Source: Gp1-AA133 sp964641665 (GTDB taxonomy: Bacteria; Acidobacteriota; Terriglobia; Terriglobales; Acidobacteriaceae). Taken from it: a DNA stretch of 64,000 bases. Both the position numbers and the translations under genes were made by a program. The DNA lies in NCBI GenBank assembly GCA_964641665.1, contig CAZXKO010000055.1, positions 48,610 through 112,609 on the forward strand, read 5' to 3'. The notes below the pieces were generated by a model. The model did not search any database and had not been told where the DNA came from. It saw nothing but the letters and a program-made list of their open reading frames with translations. This document shows positions 8,604-17,086 of this stretch, one piece after another. Numbering within the stretch: position 1 is the stretch's first letter; each line of letters starts with the position of its first letter.

Positions 8604-9119
8604 CTACTGTGTAATTACCCCGCAGGCAATTCGGTCTCCCGCATTTCCCGCGGGATCGGTCTTCATGTCGTCGGCCTTAGCGTGAATCATCAAGGCCGTT
8701 CCGCCATTGGCGAATACCGAGTGCGCGTCACCGCCCATGGTGATGTCCTTGTTCAGGAAGGTTACCTTGGCGCTACCGTCAGGGCGCACCACAAAGTTCG
8801 GCATATCGCCGGCGTGATGGCCGTCAGGATTCTCCAGCCCATGTTTCTTGCCTTCCGGATTGAAGTGCCCGCCCGCCGACTTGAAGTCTGGCGCTTCACA
8901 CTTCGCGTTCTGATGCACGTGCACCGCGTGCTCACCCGCAGGCAGGTTCCTTAAATCAAGCTTGATTTTCACGCCAGTCTTGGCCGCCTTCAGGGTCGCT
9001 GACCCCACGCTTTCACCCTTGGCGTTCTTGAGTTCCACCGTAGCGCTCTTGCTCGCGGCATACAACAGCTGAGCCGCGAGAAAAAGCGCAAGAATAGCAA
9101 ATAGGTTCTTCCGTTTCAT
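8604..9119 (-). CDS. sodC: Cu/Zn superoxide dismutase, exported
   Basis: A 171-residue periplasmic enzyme that dismutates superoxide. A signal peptide (FAILALFLAAQLLYA) precedes the SOD beta-barrel. Copper ligands appear in EHAVHVHQ, the bridging/zinc region in GGHFNPEGKKHG and the following His and Asp residues, and the last copper His in DAHSVF. The conserved disulfide pair is in NAKCEAPDF and DRIACGVI. Length is ordinary for bacterial SodC. The gene stands alone, with its own 3' stem-loop. Confidence 0.93.
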   Translation of the reverse strand: MKRKNLFAILALFLAAQLLYAASKSATVELKNAKGESVGSATLKAAKTGVKIKLDLRNLPAGEHAVHVHQNAKCEAPDFKSAGGHFNPEGKKHGLENPDGHHAGDMPNFVVRPDGSAKVTFLNKDITMGGDAHSVFANGGTALMIHAKADDMKTDPAGNAGDRIACGVITQ

Positions 9120-9201
9120 GCAGGAAATTATAGCCCCGATCGGCGGCTTGTGCGTTCGGGCGCTAACCCGTCGGACAGGCGCAAGAAATCAGCTCACAAT
9201 G

Positions 9202-11724
9202 CTAGAGCTCTGCCACCCACCTCTCGAGTTCCTGGGTAATCTTCTGAGGATCGGTCCCCGCCTCAAACTGCGCGGCCGCGCCAATCCGGACGTGGATCCG
9301 ACCCGGCAGTGCGAACTTCTTCCCCGATTGCTTCACTCCGAACAACCCATCGATCCGCATCGGAACCACCGGAACTCCCAGTTGACTCACCAGCAATCCC
9401 ACGCCCGCGCGGAACGGCAGCAGCTTTCCATCCGTGGTGTGCCGCCCCTCAGGAAACACCAGCACGCTGTACCCCCGATCGACACACTCGCCCGCATACG
9501 TGAAGCTCTTCTGAAACCCAGCCTGACGCGGTAGGGGAAAAAGATTCAGCAACGCCACGCCCATCGTCCATTTCACCCGATCGTACGCGCGCCTCAGGAA
9601 TCCACGGTCGGGCGAGGGAGTTCGCAGAATCTCCAGTGCCTCTCCTCCCGTCGCCGTCGCCAGGCGGTGCCTCAGCCGCGGCGGCAAAGCGGTCTGTACA
9701 TAGCCGACATCCACGTCGTCGATGTGATTGGAAATCACCAGCACCGGGCCCTTCACGCCCCGCAGCCGCTCGCGTCCTTCGATCTGCGGCCAGCCCAGCA
9801 ACAGGATCGCCGGACGCACCAGCAGGTAATATGCTGCGGTCCGAATCCATCGCACCGGCCAATCCAAGGCCCAACGCGGATAGTGATAGGCGGCTCGCCC
9901 GGTGCCTTTTCCCTGCAGCAGTTGTTCCAGATCACCTACCGTGCGCGCCGCGCTGAAGCGCGTTTCGCTAAGATCCACCTGATATCGATCTTCGAGCGCT
10001 CCGAGCAACTCCACCCGCTCGAGAGAACTCAGCCGAAGATCATCCTCAAGGTTGGATTCAGGCCGCAGTGTCGGCGCCGTCCGGCCCGAAACCTTCGCGA
10101 CCATTTCCGCCAGCGGACTCGCTTCCGAACCCAGTGCCGGCTCCGCCGCTCGCCCCGCTGAGACGGCGTCGCGAATCGCCGTCAGGCGTGGCTTCCCGGT
10201 TGAGGTACGTGGAAATTCGCCTTCCGGCCACACCCGCCACTCCTGCATGCGCTGGTATTCCGCCAGGTGCTGATTCGCTCTCCGCACGACTGACTCCACA
10301 TCCGTCGCCTCCCGAAGAATCAGCACCGCGCAGGGCTCTGCATTCCCGCCACGCTCCAGCCCGACCACCACGCAATCCCTCACCTCCGGTTGACTTCGCA
10401 GCGCGGCTTCCAGGTCTTCCGGATACACGTTCATCCCCGCAGGCGTTACCAGCACTTCTTTCTTTCGGCCCCTAAAGTAAAGGCTGCCGTCGGCGCCCAG
10501 CTCACCGATGTCCCCGGTGCGGTACCAGCCTTCTTCGCCAGTCACTGCGTTCACTTGATTTCCTCTCCAGTACCCCGTGGCCACTCCGCCGCCTCGCACC
10601 AAAATTTCTCCGTCCTCCGCGAGCTTCACCTCACGGCCAGGAATGACTTTCCCGATCGATCCTTGGCTCAACCGAAACGGGTGGTTCACACTCACCAGCG
10701 ACGTGGTTTCGGTCAGCCCGTACCCTTGAATCACTGCATAACCCAGCCGCCCCCAGAACTTTTCCGTCGCGTGGTCCAGCGCCGCCCCTCCCGAAATAAA
10801 TGCCCAAAACTTCCAGCCGAACAGGCGGTGCACGCGACGGAATATCCACCAGCGGTGCAAAAAATGTTTCCCCTCAGAGGCGTGCAGCTTCTCGTGGAAG
10901 GCCTCGATCTTCCCCTCACGATCCAGGTCACGTTCCACCTTTTCCCGAAGGCCCTGCAGCAGGCGCGGCACCGCCACCAGTACCGACACGCGTTCTCGCC
11001 GGATTGTTTCGATCACTTCCGACGGATTGTGGGACTCCTGGAAAACCACTGTGCCTGCCATCAAGGGCGGAAGAAACAGCCCGAGAAATTGCCCGAACAC
11101 GTGGCTCAGCGGTAGAAGATTCAGAAAGCGAACCGGGTGCACCCAGCGCTCGTACTTCAGATAGCTTCGGATTTCAGCTTCCAGGGGCACGACGTTTGAC
11201 AGCACGTTGCCGTGCGAGATCACCACGCCCTTCGGCTCGGCCGTCGTCCCGGAGGTGAAGATGATCTCCAGCGGATCTGTGGTCTCAATTGCCACCTCGG
11301 CATATCGTTCGCTCGAATGTCCAGCAACCCGCTGCAACAACTCCTCGAACACGATGTTCGGCCACGCCGTCACCAGCTGCGAATGTTTTCGCGAACTCAC
11401 CAGCAGGCGGGCTTGCACTTGTGCGCAGACTCGGTTGGCGAAGTCTGGCGCGGCGGCATCATCCATAGGCACGGCGACCGCGCCGCGCAATGCGCATCCG
11501 AAAAATGCCGCTACCCATTCCGCTCCGTTCGCGCCCCACAACATCACCCGGTCGCCTTTGCCGATGCCCCGTGCTTCCAGTTCCCGCGCAAATCGAGAAG
11601 CGGCATCCCCGACCTGGCCGTAAGTCCAGCGTTCCGTGCGATATCCTCGCCTCTGCACGTAAGCGAATTCGTTCCCGACGCGTAGGAAATCATCAAGGAA
11701 GCCGGTAACCGAGTGGCGCTCCAT
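9202..11724 (-). CDS. Three-domain fusion: acyl-AMP ligase, acyl carrier protein, PlsC-type acyltransferase
   Basis: An 840-residue protein with three modules. Residues 1 to about 535 are an AMP-forming acyl-CoA/acyl-ACP synthetase (FTSGTTAEPKG at 157-167, YGLTETTS, YRTGDIGE, TSTGKPR). About 545-610 is an acyl carrier domain with the likely phosphopantetheine serine at about 567 in LSSLERVEL. About 640-840 is a 1-acylglycerol-phosphate-type acyltransferase with NHIDDVD (HX4D, about 666) and FPEGRHT (about 757). The order suggests that a free fatty acid is activated, held on the ACP and passed to a lysophospholipid or other acceptor, as in E. coli Aas but with its own carrier. The ATG at 11724 is preferred to a TTG three codons earlier. 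Confidence 0.88.
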   Translation of the reverse strand: MERHSVTGFLDDFLRVGNEFAYVQRRGYRTERWTYGQVGDAASRFARELEARGIGKGDRVMLWGANGAEWVAAFFGCALRGAVAVPMDDAAAPDFANRVCAQVQARLLVSSRKHSQLVTAWPNIVFEELLQRVAGHSSERYAEVAIETTDPLEIIFTSGTTAEPKGVVISHGNVLSNVVPLEAEIRSYLKYERWVHPVRFLNLLPLSHVFGQFLGLFLPPLMAGTVVFQESHNPSEVIETIRRERVSVLVAVPRLLQGLREKVERDLDREGKIEAFHEKLHASEGKHFLHRWWIFRRVHRLFGWKFWAFISGGAALDHATEKFWGRLGYAVIQGYGLTETTSLVSVNHPFRLSQGSIGKVIPGREVKLAEDGEILVRGGGVATGYWRGNQVNAVTGEEGWYRTGDIGELGADGSLYFRGRKKEVLVTPAGMNVYPEDLEAALRSQPEVRDCVVVGLERGGNAEPCAVLILREATDVESVVRRANQHLAEYQRMQEWRVWPEGEFPRTSTGKPRLTAIRDAVSAGRAAEPALGSEASPLAEMVAKVSGRTAPTLRPESNLEDDLRLSSLERVELLGALEDRYQVDLSETRFSAARTVGDLEQLLQGKGTGRAAYHYPRWALDWPVRWIRTAAYYLLVRPAILLLGWPQIEGRERLRGVKGPVLVISNHIDDVDVGYVQTALPPRLRHRLATATGGEALEILRTPSPDRGFLRRAYDRVKWTMGVALLNLFPLPRQAGFQKSFTYAGECVDRGYSVLVFPEGRHTTDGKLLPFRAGVGLLVSQLGVPVVPMRIDGLFGVKQSGKKFALPGRIHVRIGAAAQFEAGTDPQKITQELERWVAEL

Positions 11725-11875
11725 GACTATCAATGTAGCGCGTTTGACCGTGCTAGTTGCCAGACCGCGCGCAAACCAGTAGGCTTGCTAGCTGCACGGA
11801 GAGGGCACCCCCGGCTCCTCCGCTGGTTGCCATGCGTTTCGCGGCCCCTCGGTAATTGGTTCGACCCCAAAGCTC

Positions 11876-12415
11876 ATGCGTCGACACGCCAGACTTATCG
11901 GTCTCATCTTTCAGGCACCCGTCTGTCTCCTCACTCTGGTGACAGCTCTCGCGTGCCAGCGTGCCCAGACTGGTAGCGCCAGCTCGCTGCCCAGCAGCCA
12001 AGATCAGGAGCGCTTTTCTTCCGCTCCATCCCGCGATCTTTCCCAGGATGAATCGGCGGGCGGCCACACTCTGCGCAAACACGTGGGTCGCACCGACGAC
12101 GAACTCCGCGAACGCCTACGTCGCGAGCGCAACATCTCCGCGGCGTCTACCTGGACCGATCGCGAAACCGCAGAACACGCAGTCGGCTTTGCCCTCGCCC
12201 AAAACCACGACAAGATCCAGCGCTGGGTCGATCGCGAGGAAGGCCATCCCAATTTTGTGGTTGACTACGACGGCGACCCGGCTCACCCGATCGGCCGCTC
12301 ATTGCGCCGTGGCGACGAGCGGCCTGGCCCTTGCGCCCATGCCACCGTCGTCCTGAAATACGCCGGGCCCAACCACTACTACGTCCTCACTTCTTATCCG
12401 GAGTGCCGCGAATGA
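11876..12415 (+). CDS. Stand-alone exported RNase A-like toxin (CdiA-CT RNase A domain family)
   Basis: A 179-residue protein with an N-terminal hydrophobic segment ending ALAC (possible lipoprotein or type I signal, residues 8-27), a short linker, and from about residue 60 a domain matching the bacterial RNase A-like fold of CDI toxins. It shows GGHTLRKHVGRTDDEL (His64, His69), AASTWTDRETAE, GRSLRRGD and the terminal YYVLTSYP, which carries the T-x-Y (Thr172, Tyr174) used in the CdiA-CT RNase A active site. The family degrades RNA. It is not fused to CdiA filament repeats and no CdiB is nearby. Its stop overlaps the immunity gene start (ATGA). Toxin activity is inferred. Confidence 0.78.
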   Translation: MRRHARLIGLIFQAPVCLLTLVTALACQRAQTGSASSLPSSQDQERFSSAPSRDLSQDESAGGHTLRKHVGRTDDELRERLRRERNISAASTWTDRETAEHAVGFALAQNHDKIQRWVDREEGHPNFVVDYDGDPAHPIGRSLRRGDERPGPCAHATVVLKYAGPNHYYVLTSYPECRE

Positions 12416-12771
12416 GTAAGAGCCTTCACCAGGAAAACAACGAAATCACTGCAGCCACCTTCCCGGCTCTGCGCAGTTTCCTGCGTGGCTATTTTCACGA
12501 AGACATGGCTGACGAATACGGAACGCTCGAAGAAGCCGCGTGTCAGTTCTACGAGGATGCCGACCCGGGCGAGCGCAAGTCCGTCGCCGGCGAATGGGCT
12601 CGCTTCCTCGCCCAGACCAAGGGCCAGTCTCTGCCGTCGATCAACAAGCTTCTCGAGAAGCTCGGCAGTGCCTGTCGTCTGAAGCCCGACGATATCGAGA
12701 AGATCTCTCGCGCATTTCAGGGCTTGCTCCCGAAACAGGAAGAATCTGCCGATGAGGAAGAGGAATGGTAG
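12412..12771 (+). CDS. CdiI-type immunity protein for the RNase A-like toxin
   Basis: A 119-residue acidic cytoplasmic protein. The FPALRSFLRGYFHEDMADEYG block (residues about 18-38) and the following small helical body match the CDI immunity family in which FxxLxxFLxxYFHxDW is conserved. The C-terminus is very acidic (EESADEEEEW), fitting a mimic of RNA that blocks a basic nuclease. The ATG lies inside the toxin's last codons, a 4-bp overlap typical of toxin-immunity pairs. A longer in-frame reading from 12331 is only toxin shadow sequence. Confidence 0.78.
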   Translation: MSKSLHQENNEITAATFPALRSFLRGYFHEDMADEYGTLEEAACQFYEDADPGERKSVAGEWARFLAQTKGQSLPSINKLLEKLGSACRLKPDDIEKISRAFQGLLPKQEESADEEEEW

Positions 12772-12990
12772 AGTTTGGCTGGTCGATCCCCGGCAGTGGG
12801 AAGCGCATGCGGAGGTCCTTCCGACCCCGTCCCGTCGCACAAAAACACTTGCTTTCTCTCCCGGTCCTTGACGTAGAATTGGCCCAGTTCCTAAGAACTC
12901 GGGTGAGCCGTTTCGCGGCAATCGCCTGCATTCTTTGAAGTTTGTTCGACAGAATCATTCGCGGTTTCCCCCGCGCGGAGGGTCCAGTCG

Positions 12991-13089
12991 ATGAGTATCA
13001 TGGTTTGGCACGTTCTGCGGCGCCTTCCCAGGCCAGCTCTGCTGGGCCTCTTCATAGTCGTCTTAACCGCAGTAGCCCGCGCCGCCTAA
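12991..13089 (+). CDS. Putative 32-residue membrane/signal-like microprotein
   Basis: ATG preceded by GGAGG with 9-base spacing (12977-12981). The peptide has Met-start, a basic stretch HVLRRLPRP, then a hydrophobic core ALLGLFIVVLTAV, and ends ARAA before TAA. It looks like a single-pass small membrane protein or an orphan signal peptide. No frame continues convincingly past the stop. It lies 324 bp upstream of the TPR gene. No homologue is recognised. Confidence 0.4.
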   Translation: MSIMVWHVLRRLPRPALLGLFIVVLTAVARAA

Positions 13090-13212
13090 CCGTGTGGGAA
13101 CAACCCCGCCCTCTGTCGGTGGCTCCGGTCAGATGGCGGCATCCCGTAGCCACAACCGCCTAACTCCTTCAACACCCGATTCCCAACCCTGCCCTTTTCC
13201 CAGGTTCCTTCC

Positions 13213-13283
13213 GTAACCCGGTCGTACACTCCCTTTCGGTAACCCTTGGTAACCATACGAATCTCGATTACCCGCCTTACAAT
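13213..13283 (+). promoter_or_regulatory. Candidate promoter and operator for the TPR gene
   Basis: GTAACC occurs at 13213, 13239 and 13249; the last two sit in GGTAACC copies exactly 10 bp apart, one helical turn. A TACAAT hexamer at 13278-13283 could be a -10 box, with no good -35 box, which would fit an activator-dependent promoter. About 130 bp of leader follows. Confidence 0.3.
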
Positions 13284-13412
13284 GAGGGTTGTTTGGTCAA
13301 GCTGTGCCTCCCCGGAAGTCTCTCGGGTGAGGATAGTTTGTGGCCCCGCCTGGGGCGTTTCCCAGGTGTCCGTGAGCCCTTCGGCGGGGGGAAAGCTTGG
13401 AGTCCGCCCTCT

Positions 13413-16400
13413 ATGGCGTTTGGTTTCGGCTTCAATAAGCAGAAAGTTCTCAGCGCTGCGGAGAAGTACGTCCAGCAGGGCAAGCTGCAGAACGCCATTT
13501 CTGAATACGAAAAGATCCTCAAGGCTGATGCCAAGGACCTGACGGTGCTCAACACTGTCGGCGACCTTTACGCCCGTATCGGCGAGGCTGACAAGGCCAC
13601 CGAATGTTTTAAGAGTGTCGGCGACGCCTATGCCGCGCAAGGTTTTACGGTCAAGGGCATCGCGATGTACAAGAAGATCGCGAAGCTCAAGCCCTCGCTT
13701 GAAAGCGTCCTGAAGCTGGCCGAACTCTATACCCAGCAGGGCCTGTTCAACGACGCCCGCGCCCAGTACCTGCAGGTCGCCGAAGAATTTCTCCGCGCCG
13801 GAGAACTTGAGCAGTCCGTCCGTATCTTCCAGAAGATTCTCGAGATGGACCCGGAAAACGTCGCCATGCGCGTGCGCCTGGCCGAGGTCTACATCCGGCT
13901 CGGGAAGAAGACCGAAGCCTGGCAGATCTTCTCCGCAGCCGCCGAGACTCTGCGCAGCCGCGGTTCACGCAGCGGTGCGGAAGAGATCCTGCAACGCATG
14001 CTGACCCTCGATCCGGGCAACAGCTATGCGCTTCTGCTGCGCGGCCGTAACGCGCTCGAATCCGGAGATGCGCCTGCCGCCATCAAGTTTTTCGAAAAAG
14101 TCGCGGACATCGACAATCATCCGGATGGCCTGCGCGACCTCCTCAAAGCCTATGTGCAAACCGGCCGCGCGGCGGAAGCCGGAAAACTTGCCGGACAACT
14201 GCTTTCCGTCCACAAAGACATCGAGTCGATGTTCGGCTACATCGACGCCTTGGTGCAGGGTGGTGCGCATGAGGAAGCGCTCCAAGTCATCGATCAGCAC
14301 GCCGACCGCTTGCTGGCAGAGAACTCCGCCAAGGTTCTCGAGACTCTACGCACCGTAATCGGGCACGTCAGCGGCAGCCCCTCCTCGCTCGAAAAACTCG
14401 AGGAACTCTTCCACAAGGCCGGCGACCAGTCCCACATCAATGAAGTCCACGAGCTTCTCGCCCACGCCTCCGTACAGTCTGGTGACCTGGCCCGGGCGCG
14501 CGATCTCTACCAGGGTCTGGCCGAGCAGGAACCGCAGAACCCCATGCACATGCAGAACTACCAGCAGGTAGTAGGCATGATGGGTGGGCCCACCGGGTCC
14601 AAGTTGCTTACGGTCGAGGAGGGGATTGTCCTGGTCGAGGAACTCGAGGCTACCGCGCCTCCCATCGATCAGGCTTACTCGCCCGAAGTTGCCGCCGCCC
14701 TGCGGGCTGCGCTCACCGATACCGAGCTGTTCGTTTCCTACAACATGCCTGACAAGGCCCTCGGTCCGGTGATGGCCGTGCTGCCTATCGCTCCAAACGA
14801 TGTCCGGCTGAACCAGCGCTTGGCCGCACTCCACGTTCGCGGGCAGCGTTTTGCAGACGCCGCCACCTGCTGCCGTACCTTGCAGAGCGTCTACGATCAG
14901 GCCGACTTGTCTGAAGAAGCCGCGCGCTATGGCGACCTCGCCCAGCGCTGCGAAGAGCGCGAAGCCGCCTCGCCGTCGCCACGTTCAGTGCTGCCGGCAG
15001 TCGGGGATTTTCCCGTCGAATGGCCAGGCGAGCCTGCGCCTGAAACACAGTCGGTCGCGCAGAACGAAGTCCACGAATTTGACCTACAGACGCACGCTCA
15101 AACTGGGTCCAGCCGTGACGAGCCCGCAGCGGCGAGCGGTGAAATTGACCTTTCTTCGGAATGGGACGACGCCCTGACCGTCGGGGCCGACCCAAGCCCA
15201 TCCCATTCTGGTGACGAGTCGACGGGAGAGTCCGCAGTCGAGGAGATCTCGGCAGAGAGCACTGACGCTGTCACCGAGACCATCGAAGAGATCCGTTTCT
15301 ACCTGGAGCATTCGATGGTGGATCAGGCGCGCGCCGCATTCACCAAGCTTCAGACTCAGACCGCCGACTACGAGCAAATCGCCGCGCTGCGTTCCGAAAT
15401 CGACGCCGCCTCGGCCTCCGAACAACCCAGCGTTGAGATTGAGACCGAGACCGTTGAGGAGCCGGAAGCGATCGCCTCCGAGCGGGAGGTTGCCGAGGCC
15501 CCGCATGCCGCAGCGTCGCCAGAACCCGAACCCGAGCCTGAACCCGAACCAGTACAGGCAAGCCCCCTCAAGCGGATGGTGGCTGACCTCGATTCCTGTC
15601 TGGGGGACGGATTCCTTCCTGAGACCGCTACTCATGAGATTGAGCACGACCAGGCGCCGGGGGCGCACGCTCCGACTGAGCCGGCGCTCGTTAGCCATCT
15701 GGAGTTCATGGCTGGGCCGAAAATGGCTGGGTCGAAGCCTGCACCACCCGCTCCAGCCGTCGAAGAGGGAAAGACAGGTGTGCTGGGCGAGTTCGTTGCC
15801 GACCTCGAGGAATCCCTCGGGGACGGTTTCCTGCAAGAGGCGCCTAAGCCCGAGACGGACAGGCCCACGGCGCCAGCGGTACAAGCAGAACCGGCTCGGC
15901 ACATGGCAGCCAGCGCCGTTGCCGGACCTGGCTCCGCGCCCTCGATCATCACTTCGGCTCCGATCACTGCGGTCCCGGCTCCGGCTGCGTCCGCAGCCGC
16001 CGTTCCGGCCCCGTCCGCTGCTCCCGCGCTTCACGCCTCAGTGCGTCCCACCGCACAGGCAGGCAAGGCGGAACTTGCTGCCAGCGTCGATCTTGCCGAT
16101 ATGTTTGGCGAACTCCGCCACGAGCTTGAAGAAGAAGTTGCCACCGCCGAAGAGGATCCCGAAACCCATTACAACCTCGGAGTCGCTTTCCGCGAGATGG
16201 GACTGCTCGACGAGGCCATTGGTGAGCTGCAAAAAGTCTGCCAGGCGGTCGATCACGGCCATCCATTCCCGCAAGTCATGCAGACTTATACCTGGCTCGC
16301 GCAGTGCTTCCTCGACAAGGGCGTTCCCGAAGCCGCCATCCGCTGGTATGAGAAGGCTCTCAAGCTGCCTACGCTCGACGAGGAAACTCGCACCGCCCTG

Positions 16401-16532
16401 CACTACGAGCTTGGCTCGTCTTACGAAACCGCCAACGATAAGCACGCCGCCCTCGACCACTTCATGGAAGTCTACGGAAGTAATATCGACTATCGGGATG
16501 TTGGTGAGCGCATTAAGGCCCTGAAGACGTAG
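13413..16532 (+). CDS. Large TPR-repeat protein with low-complexity middle and repeated VADL..LGDGFL motif
   Basis: A 1039-residue cytoplasmic protein. Residues 1 to about 400 are consecutive TPR helices (NAISEYEKILKADAK, ATECFKSVGDAY, and similar), followed by further TPRs to about 530. The middle is an acidic, Pro/Glu/Ala-rich region containing a PEPEPEPEPEP run. Within it VADLDSCLGDGFL (about 725) and VADLEESLGDGFL (about 798) repeat, which may be binding motifs. C-terminal TPRs (about 890-1039) follow DLADMFGELRHELEEE. It is probably a scaffold for envelope or motility machinery. The start MAFGFGFNKQK at 13413 has GGAG 10 bases upstream; an in-frame reading from 13293 is unlikely. Confidence 0.8.
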   Translation: MAFGFGFNKQKVLSAAEKYVQQGKLQNAISEYEKILKADAKDLTVLNTVGDLYARIGEADKATECFKSVGDAYAAQGFTVKGIAMYKKIAKLKPSLESVLKLAELYTQQGLFNDARAQYLQVAEEFLRAGELEQSVRIFQKILEMDPENVAMRVRLAEVYIRLGKKTEAWQIFSAAAETLRSRGSRSGAEEILQRMLTLDPGNSYALLLRGRNALESGDAPAAIKFFEKVADIDNHPDGLRDLLKAYVQTGRAAEAGKLAGQLLSVHKDIESMFGYIDALVQGGAHEEALQVIDQHADRLLAENSAKVLETLRTVIGHVSGSPSSLEKLEELFHKAGDQSHINEVHELLAHASVQSGDLARARDLYQGLAEQEPQNPMHMQNYQQVVGMMGGPTGSKLLTVEEGIVLVEELEATAPPIDQAYSPEVAAALRAALTDTELFVSYNMPDKALGPVMAVLPIAPNDVRLNQRLAALHVRGQRFADAATCCRTLQSVYDQADLSEEAARYGDLAQRCEEREAASPSPRSVLPAVGDFPVEWPGEPAPETQSVAQNEVHEFDLQTHAQTGSSRDEPAAASGEIDLSSEWDDALTVGADPSPSHSGDESTGESAVEEISAESTDAVTETIEEIRFYLEHSMVDQARAAFTKLQTQTADYEQIAALRSEIDAASASEQPSVEIETETVEEPEAIASEREVAEAPHAAASPEPEPEPEPEPVQASPLKRMVADLDSCLGDGFLPETATHEIEHDQAPGAHAPTEPALVSHLEFMAGPKMAGSKPAPPAPAVEEGKTGVLGEFVADLEESLGDGFLQEAPKPETDRPTAPAVQAEPARHMAASAVAGPGSAPSIITSAPITAVPAPAASAAAVPAPSAAPALHASVRPTAQAGKAELAASVDLADMFGELRHELEEEVATAEEDPETHYNLGVAFREMGLLDEAIGELQKVCQAVDHGHPFPQVMQTYTWLAQCFLDKGVPEAAIRWYEKALKLPTLDEETRTALHYELGSSYETANDKHAALDHFMEVYGSNIDYRDVGERIKALKT

Positions 16533-16609
16533 AATGTTCCGATGGGTTTTCCCGTGTTGTGCACCCACTCACGAGTGTCCGCACTGATCGCAAGGCGGAA
16601 ACCCGCCTG

Positions 16610-16981
16610 ATGCCCGATCCCAACGCGACGCAGCCAAGCGCCCCTAGCCCTGCCGGACTCGCCTCGGCCCCGGCCCCTGAGTCCACTCCGGCAGCCGCGA
16701 CGCTGAACCCCGCTTCCGTTCCGGTAACCCGCATCCAGATCTGGCTGCACCGCCTGCTCGTGCTTCTGTTTGTCTTTGTCTGCGCCGCTGCTGGCGTTTT
16801 GCTGGTGATTCTTCCCTGGACTCCGCAGTGGACGGATAACTTCTTGCTGCTTCGCTATCCGACCCTGCGCACGCTGATGACGCACGGTTTCTTCCGCGGT
16901 TTCTGCAGCGGCCTGGGTTTGCTCGACATCTGGATCGGCTTTTCGGAAGCCATCCACTATCACGAAGACAAACTCCCATAA
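16610..16981 (+). CDS. Small hypothetical membrane protein
   Basis: A 123-residue protein with a Pro/Ala-rich N-terminal half (about 45 residues, probably disordered), a strong transmembrane helix LLVLLFVFVCAAAGVLLVIL, and a weaker C-terminal hydrophobic segment (GFFRGFCSGLGLLDIWIG). The ATG at 16610 follows AAGGCGGAAA and is preferred to a GTG at 16559. It lies 77 bp after the TPR gene on the same strand and may be co-transcribed. Function is not recognised. Confidence 0.6.
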   Translation: MPDPNATQPSAPSPAGLASAPAPESTPAAATLNPASVPVTRIQIWLHRLLVLLFVFVCAAAGVLLVILPWTPQWTDNFLLLRYPTLRTLMTHGFFRGFCSGLGLLDIWIGFSEAIHYHEDKLP

Positions 16982-17086
16982 TGGCGGAATGCGTTCCCCG
17001 GAATCAGACGCCCCATTCCCGCCGGGACCGGTAGAAGGTATGCTCAGTGCCGGAATCTCGAACTGGCATTGACAGGAATTTGCTGC

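Larger units (their letters stand above)
12772..13412. other. 640-bp intergenic region with a mini-ORF and a probable promoter
   Basis: No long gene. It holds a 32-codon ORF with a good ribosome site (12991-13089), three GTAACC words with a TACAAT hexamer (13213-13283), and a GC-rich leader. That leader contains a hairpin (CGCCTGGG / CCCAGGTG, near 13347-13370) just before the TPR gene. Long leaders like this can hold RNA regulation, but I recognise no known riboswitch core. Confidence 0.5.

Noticed and set aside
11876..12771. Orphan CdiA-CT/CdiI pair at the end of a cdi locus
   Set aside because: No CdiA filament repeats, VENN-type motif or CdiB lie upstream; the toxin has its own signal-like N-terminus, so it is not a displaced CdiA tail by the evidence here.
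13290..13412. Cyclic-di-GMP or other riboswitch in the TPR gene leader
   Set aside because: A GC-rich hairpin exists, but none of the conserved core strings of known riboswitches were found.
15211..16524. 437-codon plus frame overlapping the TPR gene
   Set aside because: Alternate frame of GC-rich TPR coding sequence, Arg/Pro/Ser-rich, no motifs.
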